From positions 1 to 64,000 of the forward strand of contig CALCQO010000018.1 in the NCBI GenBank assembly GCA_937894675.1: a stretch of DNA of 64,000 bases. Reading direction: 5' to 3'. A program made the translations under genes and the position numbers. Numbering within the stretch: position 1 is the first letter of the stretch; every line of letters begins with the position of its first letter. Below, piece by piece: positions 16,245-24,264 of the stretch. The notes under the pieces were generated by a model, which saw only the letters and a program-made list of their open reading frames with translations, made no database searches and was not told where the DNA came from. The stretch is from an uncultured Clostridia bacterium. Lineage in GTDB: Bacteria; Bacillota; Clostridia; Christensenellales; Aristaeellaceae.

Positions 16245-16856
16245 TCACTTAATAAACTTCAATTCCTTGGTGATTCTTTCCATTTCCTCGTCTTTGCGCT
16301 TGTTGAAAACCACTTTGTTTTTCTCGAACAGGTTGTTTCCCTGGGTATCGATGGAGACAATCAGCGGACCCAGGTTCTCCACATCGCTGACCCACAGGGA
16401 TTCGGGCATGCCCGATTCCTTCCACTGAACGTCCACAATCTGTTTGAATTTGACGGCAGCGTGCACGGCGTTGCCCGCCGGGTATACCAAGTGCAGCGCT
16501 TTGTATTCCTTACAGGCTTCCTCGGTGTTTTTTCCCATGCCGCCCTTGCCGATAATCAGTCGTACGCCGGTCAGGCGGACAAATTCCTTCTCGAACTTCT
16601 CCATCCGCATGCTGGTGGTAGGCCCGATGGAAACCATCTGGTATTTGTTGTCCCCCAAGTCTTTTACAATGGGACCGGCATGGAAGATGGCCTTGTCCTT
16701 CACGTCCACCGGCAGAGGCTGGCCGTATTCCACCAGGCGCCTGTGGGCGATATCCCGGCAGGTAACCACCCGCCCAGTCACATACACCACATCACCCACC
16801 CGGATGTCCTGAATATCCTCGGCGGAAACGGGGGTTGTCAATGTCCATGTTTTCAT
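16245..16856 (-). CDS. ttdB: L(+)-tartrate dehydratase / class I fumarase beta subunit
   Basis: A 203-residue swivelling subunit of a two-subunit iron-sulfur hydrolyase. Motifs: VSAEDIQDIRVGDVVYVTGRV at the N-terminus, AIFHAGPIV, GPTTSMRM and GKGGMGKNT. Its ATG overlaps the alpha-subunit stop by four bases. With TtdA it should dehydrate L-tartrate to oxaloacetate, or hydrate fumarate. The alpha subunit reads closer to TtdA than to fumarase, which decides the call; related enzymes overlap in specificity. Confidence 0.85.
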   Translation of the reverse strand: MKTWTLTTPVSAEDIQDIRVGDVVYVTGRVVTCRDIAHRRLVEYGQPLPVDVKDKAIFHAGPIVKDLGDNKYQMVSIGPTTSMRMEKFEKEFVRLTGVRLIIGKGGMGKNTEEACKEYKALHLVYPAGNAVHAAVKFKQIVDVQWKESGMPESLWVSDVENLGPLIVSIDTQGNNLFEKNKVVFNKRKDEEMERITKELKFIK

Positions 16857-17752
16857 AATGTCACCCCTTTATGTGAAAGTACTTCATAGTTCAGGTTCTT
16901 GTCAAAGCGGATCAGCCCGCGGCGGTGCGACCAGCAGCCCACGTTGACCGCGACGCCGATGGTGGAGGGGTGGCGGGCGGTGTTTTCGATATTTACGCCC
17001 ATAACAGACACATTGCCGCCAAAGCCCTGGGGGCCGATACCGATGTTGTTGATCGCGTCTTCCATTAACACTTCCATCTTATGGGCGTTTTCGTTTTCAT
17101 TCCGGCTGCCGACATTGCGCATCAGCGCCTTCTTGGACAGGATGGCCGCGGTTTCTACGGAGGTGGCGATTCCGATGCCCACCAGCAGCGGGGGGCAGGC
17201 GTTCAGGCCGTAGCTGGTCATGGTATCCAGCACAAACTGGGCGGCTGCCTCATAGCCTTCCCCGGGCATGAGCACTTTGGCCCGCCCAGGCAGGGAGCAT
17301 CCGCCGCCTGCCATGTAGGTGTAGATTTCCACATCATCCCGGCCTTCGGTGATGTCCCAGAAGATGCTGGGTGTGCCTTTGCCCACATTTAAGCCGGTGT
17401 TGTACTCATCAAATGTTTCCACGCTGTTGTGGCGAAGGGGCATTTGTTTGGTGGCGCGCACCACCGCTTCCTTAAGAAGAGCGGGCATTTTGCCAATCAG
17501 CGGGAAGTTTTCGCCGCAGCTGATGAGGAACTGAATCACCCCGGTGTCCTGGCAGCAGGCGCGGTTCAGCTGCTTGGCAAGGGCCTGGTTCTCAAACATG
17601 GTGTCGTAGACAAGTGTTTGCAGCTCCCCCGTCTCCCTGCCTCGGATTTCCTCCAGTTTTTTTGTGACATCATCGGGCAGCACCTTGCTGACATAACTGA
17701 CAAAGTCCGTCATAACCTGGGTAAATCTTTCGGACTGCTCTTGTATACTCAT
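16853..17752 (-). CDS. ttdA: L(+)-tartrate dehydratase alpha subunit
   Basis: A 299-residue iron-sulfur catalytic subunit. Three cysteine contexts of the family are present: NRACCQDTG, AGGGCSLPGRAKVLMP and VNVGCWSHRRG, which would hold the oxygen-labile [4Fe-4S] cluster. Long stretches such as NACPPLLVGIGIATSVETAA and the IGPQGFGG...TARHPSTIGVAV region recall enteric TtdA over the whole length. The start is the second ATG (17752) because AAAGGAG precedes it; the first ATG at 17765-17767 overlaps that site. Co-transcribed with a dicarboxylate transporter upstream, which supports a role in uptake and use of tartrate or a related C4 acid. Confidence 0.87.
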   Translation of the reverse strand: MSIQEQSERFTQVMTDFVSYVSKVLPDDVTKKLEEIRGRETGELQTLVYDTMFENQALAKQLNRACCQDTGVIQFLISCGENFPLIGKMPALLKEAVVRATKQMPLRHNSVETFDEYNTGLNVGKGTPSIFWDITEGRDDVEIYTYMAGGGCSLPGRAKVLMPGEGYEAAAQFVLDTMTSYGLNACPPLLVGIGIATSVETAAILSKKALMRNVGSRNENENAHKMEVLMEDAINNIGIGPQGFGGNVSVMGVNIENTARHPSTIGVAVNVGCWSHRRGLIRFDKNLNYEVLSHKGVTL

Positions 17753-17767
17753 GGTAGCTCCTTTCAT

Positions 17768-19039
17768 TTACGGGTAGAAGGGGAAGAAGATGGGCAGCAG
17801 GATGTAAGCAATCACGATGGCAATCACAATCATGGGCAGCCCGGCTTTTACATAATCATTGAACTTGTAATTGCCCAGCTTGTACACCATGGTGTTGGCG
17901 GGCATGCCGATGGGGGTGGCGTATGCCAGGGAGCCGCCGATAACAGTGGCCATCAGCACAGCCCGGGGGTCCGCCCCAACGGACTGGGAGATGGACAAAC
18001 TGATGGGCACCAGCAGGGCGGTTGTGGCGGTGTTGGACATGAAGTTGGTCATGACCGCGGAAATCAGCAGAATCACCAGAAGAAGTGCGCTGGGGGAGGG
18101 GCTTGTGCCCAGAGCGCTGATGATTGTGGTGGCCAGCATTTCGCCGGCGCCGGTCTTTTCCAGCGCTTTGGCCAGGGAAAGGGAGCCCACGAACAACAGG
18201 ATGGTGCTCATGTCGATGGACTTCATGGCGTACTTTTCCGAGATGGTTTTGGTTACCACCAGCACCAGGGCGCCGATCCAGGCGCTGACATGCAATTTGA
18301 TGCCGATTTGCTCTTCAAAAATCATGGCCAGGACGGTAACGACCAGCACCACCAGGGAGAAGATGCTCTTCCACTTGGGCACGGCCTGATAATTGATGGT
18401 CTTGTTGTAGATGGAATCGGAGATGTCAGCGTCCTGGTTGTTGGGCAGCAGCTTGTAGCCGATGAACGCGTAGAACAGGATGCCGGCAATCAGAATGGGA
18501 AGACCCACCAGGCCGTACTCGAAAAAACCGAACCTGAGACCGATGGATTCCAGACCGCTCTGGGCAATCATGTTGCCGGGAGCGCCAATCAGGCTCAAGT
18601 TGCCGCCCATGGCGGCCGCGATAACAAGCGGGATGAAGAACTTGCTGCGAGCGAAGCCGGACTTGGCGGAGATGCCGATAACCACGGGAATCAGCACCGC
18701 GGCGGTGCCAGTGTTGGACAGAAAACCGCTCATCAGCCCCGTGATGGCCATGATGGCGACAATCAGTTGGCGCTCGGTTTTCGCAAACCTGGTCACCATG
18801 CCGCCGATCTGCTGCGCCATGCCTGTTTCAAAGAAAGCGGCGCCTACAATAAACATGGCCATAAACAGCAGCACATTGGAGTTGGTGAAGCCCGCAAAGG
18901 CTTCCGCAGGGGTTAGCACCCCTGTGAGGGTGAGGCCGACAGCAACGATCATGGCCGTGATGGACAGCGGGATTTTTTCCAGCACAAACATGACGATGGC
19001 GAACGCCAGGAATACCAGGGTGATCATCTGAGGATCCAT
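17768..19039 (-). CDS. SLC13/DASS-type anion permease
   Basis: A 423-residue membrane protein with about eleven helices in two halves. The family repeats are visible: SNTGTAAVLIPVVIGIS...SKFFIPLVIAAAMGGNLSLIGAPGN in the first half and NFMSNTATTALLVPISL...IGGSLAYATPIGMPANTMVY in the second, each an SNT-type substrate loop. Start ATG at 19039 has AGGAGGG upstream; the frame extends to 19072 but without a binding site. It precedes ttdA and ttdB in the same direction, so the substrate is probably tartrate, or a C4-dicarboxylate exchanged for succinate as in TtdT, inferred from context. Confidence 0.87.
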   Translation of the reverse strand: MDPQMITLVFLAFAIVMFVLEKIPLSITAMIVAVGLTLTGVLTPAEAFAGFTNSNVLLFMAMFIVGAAFFETGMAQQIGGMVTRFAKTERQLIVAIMAITGLMSGFLSNTGTAAVLIPVVIGISAKSGFARSKFFIPLVIAAAMGGNLSLIGAPGNMIAQSGLESIGLRFGFFEYGLVGLPILIAGILFYAFIGYKLLPNNQDADISDSIYNKTINYQAVPKWKSIFSLVVLVVTVLAMIFEEQIGIKLHVSAWIGALVLVVTKTISEKYAMKSIDMSTILLFVGSLSLAKALEKTGAGEMLATTIISALGTSPSPSALLLVILLISAVMTNFMSNTATTALLVPISLSISQSVGADPRAVLMATVIGGSLAYATPIGMPANTMVYKLGNYKFNDYVKAGLPMIVIAIVIAYILLPIFFPFYP

Positions 19040-19278
19040 GTCAATCCCTCCTATATTTGTTACATGCATCATAGGAAAAAGGGGAGGGCGAATCTATCCA
19101 ATAGTTTAGTAATGCAAATGATAGGAATGTATGATCAGGTTATATTTTGTCCGCGCGTCTGGAAATCGGCGCATAAAAATTGGCCATCCAAAATAAAGGC
19201 GGAAGGGGAAAGGAAAGATGTACAAGGGGGTCATACATCCTAAAGATATGCCACTCATGCGAAAACTTTATATAAAGG

Positions 19279-20310
19279 TTACTCTATACTTTTGATGTCC
19301 GATTGAATCCTTTCCATCAGGGATTCCAGCGCGTTCAGCCGCTGCCGGACAGCCAGACCGGCGGAATCTTCCGTTACAAGATTCTCATCCGGTATCTGAA
19401 GGTATTGCTGCATCTTCTGCGCGATGACGGGGTCATCCTTCTGGATGAAATTCCTTTTAAACACCCTGTCAATTTCCTTATGCTGGCTGCTGAGGCTGTT
19501 GCGGTACTGCAGAGGTGTTTTGGAGAAGCTGCTTTTAAAGTAATGGTTGAACGCGCGCATGTCGGCAAACCCGTTGCGGGCGGCGACTTCCATCATGCTT
19601 CTGTCGGTATCCCGCAAATCAATCAGCGCCTGCCGCAGGCGTATCCTGGTCAAGTATTCATAAAAGGTGATGCCAAGATGCTTGCGGAATAATTGCGACA
19701 CATAGTTGGCGTTGTAGCCGCCTGTTTTCCCCAAATCCTCCAGGGAAATGTCCTCCATGTAATGCCTGTCGATAAACTGGATGATTTTCTTAATGGGGTC
19801 CTCCGTTTTCCCCCTGAAACGGCTGACAGGGTTGACCACCATCAGGGAAGGATCCTCAGCTACCAGGCGCAATATGTCAAACACATGGGACATCACCTTC
19901 AGTTCCCGGGCAAGGCCCTCCTCATCGACGGCCTGAATCAACAGGGCAATCCGCCTCCTCAATTGAGCGGCCAGCGGGGAAGTGACCTCGCTGGATACAT
20001 ACGCGATTTTTACATTTTCGGGGGTGTTTAGGAACTGGGTGAACAAGTCCATATGAAAATGCAACACAAAAGCCACGGCATCCGCGTCATGGGCAAAGGT
20101 GGTATGCCCTTCGCCGGGGTTCATCCAGATGATGTCATCCTCAGCCAGGGAATGGGTCTGCCCATTGCAGGTGACCTCCAACCGTCCCTTGAGAACGGCC
20201 AGCAACTCTACCTGCTTATGCCAATTGTAATGGTAAGACCCCACGCTGTAGGCGTAGTATTCCAATGCCATCAACGGAGATTTACTGGTGGTGCTAAAAA
20301 ACAGTTCCAT
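19279..20310 (-). CDS. AraC family transcriptional regulator
   Basis: A 343-residue regulator. Residues about 20-110 form a cupin sensor (YNWHKQVELLAVLKGRLEV, IIWMNPGEGHTTF); residues about 180-275 are the double helix-turn-helix (IKKIIQFIDRHYMEDISLEDL, YVSQLFRKHLGITFYEYLTRIRL, EVAARNGFADMRAFNHYFKSSFSKTPLQYR). About 65 extra C-terminal residues, acidic and helical, are unusual for the family. ATG at 20310 has GGGGGGA upstream. It lies upstream of, and in the same direction as, the tartrate transporter and dehydratase, so it is the probable activator of that unit. Confidence 0.9.
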   Translation of the reverse strand: MELFFSTTSKSPLMALEYYAYSVGSYHYNWHKQVELLAVLKGRLEVTCNGQTHSLAEDDIIWMNPGEGHTTFAHDADAVAFVLHFHMDLFTQFLNTPENVKIAYVSSEVTSPLAAQLRRRIALLIQAVDEEGLARELKVMSHVFDILRLVAEDPSLMVVNPVSRFRGKTEDPIKKIIQFIDRHYMEDISLEDLGKTGGYNANYVSQLFRKHLGITFYEYLTRIRLRQALIDLRDTDRSMMEVAARNGFADMRAFNHYFKSSFSKTPLQYRNSLSSQHKEIDRVFKRNFIQKDDPVIAQKMQQYLQIPDENLVTEDSAGLAVRQRLNALESLMERIQSDIKSIE

Positions 20311-20379
20311 CTGATTTTCCCCCCGATAATTCACCGGTTTGCGATTACAACCACGGATCCAAACAGTTCGTTTTTTAAT

Positions 20380-20408
20380 ATTTTACATGATTTGACAGGA
20401 TAATCCAA
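20380..20408 (-). promoter_or_regulatory. Promoter of the AraC gene
   Basis: On the minus strand TTGGAT (20408-20403), 17-bp spacer, TAAAAT (20385-20380), some 70 bp before the start codon. Confidence 0.55.
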
Positions 20409-20449
20409 ACGTAATGTGCCCAGTGGGCATTTTCATCAACCGTACCGTG

Positions 20450-20478
20450 TTGCGGCAGCGGTTCAACTGTGTTAGGAT
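20450..20478 (+). promoter_or_regulatory. Promoter of the 20509 lipoprotein gene
   Basis: TTGCGG (20450-20455), 17-bp spacer, TAGGAT (20473-20478), about 30 bp before the start codon. Confidence 0.5.
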
Positions 20479-20508
20479 GCGGATAAAGCAGGCGATAGGA
20501 GTGTGTGT

Positions 20509-21141
20509 ATGAAAGAAAAAGGTGGGTCATTTTACCTGGCGACAGGCATCCGCGGCGCCGCGGCTCTTTTTCTGGCGCTCATGTTTCTTACGCTTTCCGC
20601 GTCTGCCTGCATGCCTGCCGATGCCCCTGTGCTGGCGCTGACCAGGGAGCTTACCGTGTACCTGGAGGGGCAGCCGGAACATTTCCGCGCCAGGGTGTAC
20701 CGCGGCCCGTCCTATTACGCCCTGTGGTATGACGACAGCAATTTCACCCCCGAGGAAGGGGAGCATGGTGTCCGCTTCACCCTGAAGGACAATCAGCTGG
20801 GCAGCGAGGTGTATTTTGAGGTGGCGGAGGTTTCCTCCAGCGGCCCGCAGCAACAGACGCCCTCCTTACAGGAGATACAGGAACAGTACGAAAAAGACGG
20901 CTGGACGGCGGAGAAATTGGACACCCGGGACATGCTGCCCTCCTTCCAGTTCGGCATCCCGCAGGAGCCTGTGCTGGGCTTTCTGGCCGCCCGCGGGGAG
21001 GAGCGCGCCCAGGTATACATGACCAGCGTGGCCAGCGGCACCTACCTGTGCACCCTGCGCTACCCTATTGAGGCCGCCGAGGGCTGGGGCGCGCGGATGC
21101 TGGCGATGCTCAACACCCTGGAAACCCTGCCGGGGGAATAA
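20509..21141 (+). CDS. Predicted lipoprotein of unknown function
   Basis: A 210-residue exported protein. N-terminal basic residues, hydrophobic core and SASAC (Cys about 32), a slightly atypical lipobox. The mature part (about 38-208) has beta-strand-like text (ALTRELTVYLEGQPEHFRARVYRG, YYALWYDDSNFTPEEGEHGVRFTL) and a C-terminal region about error-free secretion of small domains such as YMTSVASGTYLCTLRYP. I do not recognise a family. The start at 20509 follows GATAGGAG. It is a single-gene unit with its own promoter and terminator, flanked by the AraC gene (divergent) and tldE (convergent). Confidence 0.75.
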   Translation: MKEKGGSFYLATGIRGAAALFLALMFLTLSASACMPADAPVLALTRELTVYLEGQPEHFRARVYRGPSYYALWYDDSNFTPEEGEHGVRFTLKDNQLGSEVYFEVAEVSSSGPQQQTPSLQEIQEQYEKDGWTAEKLDTRDMLPSFQFGIPQEPVLGFLAARGEERAQVYMTSVASGTYLCTLRYPIEAAEGWGARMLAMLNTLETLPGE

Positions 21142-21149
21142 GACATTAA

Positions 21150-21187
21150 AAAACGGCCGCGGCATGTTTCTTGCCGCGGCTGTTTTT
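21150..21187. terminator. Bidirectional terminator
   Basis: 9-bp perfect stem GCCGCGGCA / TGCCGCGGC, loop TGTTTCT, A-run before and TGTTTTT after. Between the lipoprotein gene and convergent tldE. Confidence 0.88.
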
Positions 21188-21194
21188 ATGTTCC

Positions 21195-22490
21195 TTAATT
21201 TCCGGAAATGGTAATCCCGTCCACCGCCAGCCAGGGGAGCACGCTGCTGCCGTCCCGGATGGTTTCTTTCGAGATGCCCCGCACCTGGTTCAGCATCTTC
21301 GCCAGATTGCCCGAAATCATGGTTTCGGAAACCGCGGCGCCGATTTTGCCGTCCTCAATCAGGAAGGCGTTCTTGGCCACGCCGGAGAACTCCCCGTTGG
21401 GGCCGGGCTGTCCGCCGGAGAAGCGGCCCACCAGCAGGCCTTTTTGAATGCCGGCTATCATGTCCTTCAGGCTGTCCTCCCCGGGGGCGACCACCAGGGA
21501 CGGGCTGCTGTTGGGGGCGCGTTTGTGCCCGGTTTTGTTGGCGGCGTACAGCGACAGCATGAACTGCCGCAGCACCCCGTCCTTGATGATATCGTAGTCC
21601 TCCGCCAGGAAGCCCTCGCCGGTGAAGTTTTGCCCGATCACAATGTCGGGGTGGCGGGGCAGGCTGGAAACCGTCAGCCGCGGGTCGGCCACCTGCTGGT
21701 TCAGTTTATCCTTCCACAGGCTGGTTTCTTCCAGCAGGCTGCTGTCGGATACAAAGTTGCCCAGGATGCTGCCCAGCATGTCCCCCAGGCAGCTGGGGGT
21801 AAACACTATGCTGCCCTCCAGTTTGCCCTTGCCGGGCACGGTATGGATCTGCATCTGCGCTTCCTTCAGCGCCTGGCGGAAACCGTCAGCCTCCAGAAAG
21901 GGCTTGTCCAGATTGTCGCAAATCAGATCCACCCCGCTGAAGGAAGAGGATACCTCCCCCTCTCGCGCCAGGAAGGACATGCCCAGGCCGTAGAGACCGC
22001 TTTCGCTCAGGTACTGGATGTCCGCGCTGCTCACATAGGCGCTCCGGCTCTGGCGGTGCTCCACCACCAATTGGTTGATAACTACTTTGGGATAGTCCCG
22101 GGCAATCTCGTCCACCATGTCCCGGGTGCGCTGGTACAGCTTGTCCAGGTCGGCGGGGCCGCCCCGTGTGAAGCTTTTTTCCTGTTTGATATCAGACAGC
22201 GCCCAGGCTTCATCCGGCGGGGAGTTTTCCGCCGCCTGCAGGCAGTCCTCCACCGCTTTGGCGATGGCTTCCTCGCTTAAATCGTTCACGGCCACCACCC
22301 CGCGGCGGTGGTTCTTGATGAGAATCAGGCTCAGGGACGCGTCCAAGGTGGTGCGCATCAGGCTGAACACCCCGGTGTCCACGTTCAGCTCATTTGTTTC
22401 GCTCAGGCTGCAGGCGGCGCTGGCGCTGTCGGCGCCCTTTGCCATCATCATCCCCAGCGCTTTTTTTGCGGTTTCCAAAGGCTTGTTCAT
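21195..22490 (-). CDS. pmbA: TldE/PmbA metallopeptidase-like subunit
   Basis: A 431-residue protein of the TldD/PmbA family, the non-catalytic-zinc partner of TldD. It has N-terminal helical and beta domains (about 1-200) and the C-terminal region with PDIVIGQNFTGEGFLAEDYDIIKDGVLRQFMLSLYAANKTGHK and FSGGQPGPNGEFSGVAKNAFLIEDGKIG. No HExxxH motif, as expected for TldE. Its ATG comes right after the tldD stop (TAAATG), so the two are coupled and probably form a heterodimer that degrades unfolded peptides or processes peptide natural products. Confidence 0.92.
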   Translation of the reverse strand: MNKPLETAKKALGMMMAKGADSASAACSLSETNELNVDTGVFSLMRTTLDASLSLILIKNHRRGVVAVNDLSEEAIAKAVEDCLQAAENSPPDEAWALSDIKQEKSFTRGGPADLDKLYQRTRDMVDEIARDYPKVVINQLVVEHRQSRSAYVSSADIQYLSESGLYGLGMSFLAREGEVSSSFSGVDLICDNLDKPFLEADGFRQALKEAQMQIHTVPGKGKLEGSIVFTPSCLGDMLGSILGNFVSDSSLLEETSLWKDKLNQQVADPRLTVSSLPRHPDIVIGQNFTGEGFLAEDYDIIKDGVLRQFMLSLYAANKTGHKRAPNSSPSLVVAPGEDSLKDMIAGIQKGLLVGRFSGGQPGPNGEFSGVAKNAFLIEDGKIGAAVSETMISGNLAKMLNQVRGISKETIRDGSSVLPWLAVDGITISGN

Positions 22491-23876
22491 TTATCTGCCT
22501 CCTATCGTGATGCGGCATTTGAGTTCCGGCCCGCCCATCCCCACGGGCATGGGCTGCTTTTTGCCGCAGAAGCCGGAGGAGGACCAGGAAACCCGGTCGC
22601 TGACCATGTCCACGGTTTTCAGCATATCAAAGGCGACGCCCGACACCGTGGTATCCAGCAGCGCCTTGCCCAGCTTGCCCTTTTTAATCTCGTACCCCAT
22701 GGAAATGCCGAACATGAACTCGCCCGTCATGTCCGCCTGGCCGTTCATGGAGTTGATCAGGTAATAGCCGTCGTCGATGGCGGCAATCATGTCTTCCAGC
22801 TTGCTGGTGCCCGGAAGCACCGCGGTGTTGCGCATACGGATCAGGGGCTCGTCGCTGAAGCTCCACGCCCGGGCGTTGCCCTGGGGGGCTCTGTTCAGCC
22901 GCGCGCCCATCTCCCGGTTCACCATGTAGCCTTTGAGGATGCCGTTCTCAATCAGCACGGCGTCCTGGGCCAGGGTGCCCTCGTCATCCACATACACCGG
23001 CAGAGGCGCGGTCTCCCCCAGGGCGGTGTGGGCAAAGTCCGTCATGTTCACCAGGGGGCTGGCTACCTGCTTGTCCATCTTGGTCAGCGCCACCGAGCCC
23101 GAGAGCACCAGGTCCGCCTCCACCGTATGCCCCACGGCTTCGTGGGCCAGCATGCCGGCCATTTCGCCGCCCAAAATACAGTCCTTCTGTCCGGCCTGGG
23201 CGTACACGCCTTCCTTTTTATGCATCAGTTGCTCATGCAGTTTGGCGATGCCCGCGTGCAGGCTTTCCGGGTTGGTAAACACCGTATCGAAGGTGCCCCG
23301 GCCGCCGAAGGCGCGGAACAGCTCCACCGGGCTTCCGTCCTTGGCCTGGGCGGTGAGGAACACATAGATGTAGCTGCGGGGGGCGATGATATGGGCATTA
23401 TAGCCGTCGGAGGTGGCGATTACCTTCTCCATCGAGTCCGCCGAAGCGCCCACCATGCGGCTGATTAAGTCCGGGTAGGTTTTGGCGATATGGGCGTCCA
23501 CCGCCTGCAGAAAGTCGATATAGGTTTTCTGGGGCACGTCCGTCATATCCGCGTCCGCCGGGCGCGTGCCCTGCTGGATGCCGGGCAGCGGGCCTTTTTG
23601 CAATTTCACCCTGCTGTCCAGAAAAGCGGCGTTGTAGGTAGCCTTCTCCAGGGCTTTCTTCACCGCCGCGTCGCTGATTTCCGCCGCCGACGCGAAGCCG
23701 TACAGCCCGTTCTGATATACCCGGGCGCTGACGCCCGATATGTCGGCGCGCACATTGCCCACCATGTTGCCCTTTTGCAGGCTGACGCGCCGCTGCAGAT
23801 TTCGCTGAACGCGCAATTCCGTGCTGGCGCCGGCGGCGAAGCTGCCCCGGTGTTTGCTGATAATATCCTGTAGCAA
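22491..23876 (-). CDS. tldD: TldD zinc metallopeptidase subunit
   Basis: A 461-residue catalytic partner of TldE. The zinc site HEAVGHTVEADL is intact (about residues 245-256), with later ligand region GCxxKK-like FCGKKQP and a C-terminal GGPELKCRITIGGR. N-terminal domain shows NLQRRVSLQKGNMVGN and YQNGLYGFASA. The start codon is TTG at 23876, preceded by AAAGGAGG, because no ATG in frame lies in a better place. A good promoter sits at 23907-23935, and two exact palindromes lie upstream of it. No ribosomally made peptide precursor is recognisable nearby. Confidence 0.92.
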   Translation of the reverse strand: MLQDIISKHRGSFAAGASTELRVQRNLQRRVSLQKGNMVGNVRADISGVSARVYQNGLYGFASAAEISDAAVKKALEKATYNAAFLDSRVKLQKGPLPGIQQGTRPADADMTDVPQKTYIDFLQAVDAHIAKTYPDLISRMVGASADSMEKVIATSDGYNAHIIAPRSYIYVFLTAQAKDGSPVELFRAFGGRGTFDTVFTNPESLHAGIAKLHEQLMHKKEGVYAQAGQKDCILGGEMAGMLAHEAVGHTVEADLVLSGSVALTKMDKQVASPLVNMTDFAHTALGETAPLPVYVDDEGTLAQDAVLIENGILKGYMVNREMGARLNRAPQGNARAWSFSDEPLIRMRNTAVLPGTSKLEDMIAAIDDGYYLINSMNGQADMTGEFMFGISMGYEIKKGKLGKALLDTTVSGVAFDMLKTVDMVSDRVSWSSSGFCGKKQPMPVGMGGPELKCRITIGGR

Positions 23877-23906
23877 ATCCGTTTTCCTCCTTTGTTCTGT
23901 CCCATT

Positions 23907-23935
23907 AGTATAGCACGTTCAAAATGCCGGGGCAA
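23907..23935 (-). promoter_or_regulatory. tldD promoter
   Basis: On the minus strand TTGCCC (23935-23930), 17-bp spacer, TATACT (23912-23907). Start of transcription is expected near 23900. Confidence 0.65.
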
Positions 23936-23975
23936 CGAAGGGGAGGGGCGGCGAGGAGGGGAAAGGGGAGGAGGA

Positions 23976-24037
23976 TTGTCGAGCATGGTCGACAAAAGGC
24001 GGAAAAAGAGAAAGCTTGTCGACTATACTCGACAAGC
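23976..24037. promoter_or_regulatory. Two tandem palindromes upstream of the tldD promoter
   Basis: TTGTCGA-N6-TCGACAA occurs twice, at 23976-23995 and 24016-24035; the second extends to GCTTGTCGA...TCGACAAGC (24014-24037). Start-to-start distance is exactly 40 bp, close to four helical turns. They lie about 40 and 80 bp upstream of the tldD -35, an activator-like position. The binding protein is unknown. Confidence 0.6.
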
Positions 24038-24087
24038 GGGTAGATAGTAATGGTTTTATCCTTGTTAAAGTTTTCGGGATGGGGTTT

Positions 24088-24122
24088 ACGGGGAAGGGGC
24101 TTTTTAAAAGCCCCTTCCCCGT
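24088..24122. terminator. Perfect 35-base palindrome after the acyl-CoA synthetase gene region
   Basis: ACGGGGAAGGGGCTTTT, one central base, and its exact complement. It could act as a terminator on either strand, most likely for the minus-strand gene ending at 24265, or it may be part of the repeat element next to it. Confidence 0.55.
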
Positions 24123-24158
24123 AGAATTGTTGCGTTCTATTCACTTGCAGTGTCCATC

Positions 24159-24249
24159 GCAAAATACGCTGCGCTGTTTTGCTTGCGGGATTCTGTTGGG
24201 GTTTCACCCCAAACCCCACCAAAGGGATTTCATCCCTTTGGAATCCCGC
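24159..24249. repeat. Intergenic palindromic element (copy 2)
   Basis: A non-coding module of nested stems: GCAAAA...TTTTGC (24159-24182), an outer stem GCGGGATTC (24185-24193) / GAATCCCGC (24241-24249) enclosing TTGGGGT-TTC-ACCCCAA (24196-24212) and CCAAAGGGA-TTTCA-TCCCTTTGG (24219-24241). All arms are exact. It resembles the element at 12953-13055. The rest of the 388-bp gap (23877-24264) holds the tldD promoter, the palindromes above and purine-rich text; I see no gene in it. Confidence 0.6.
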
Positions 24250-24264
24250 TCTTTGGGTGTCCGG

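Noticed and set aside
17429..18916. Long plus-strand open frame of 495 codons opposite the transporter
   Set aside because: It is rich in His, Gln and Gly, has no ribosome binding site, and mirrors the codon pattern of the membrane protein on the other strand.
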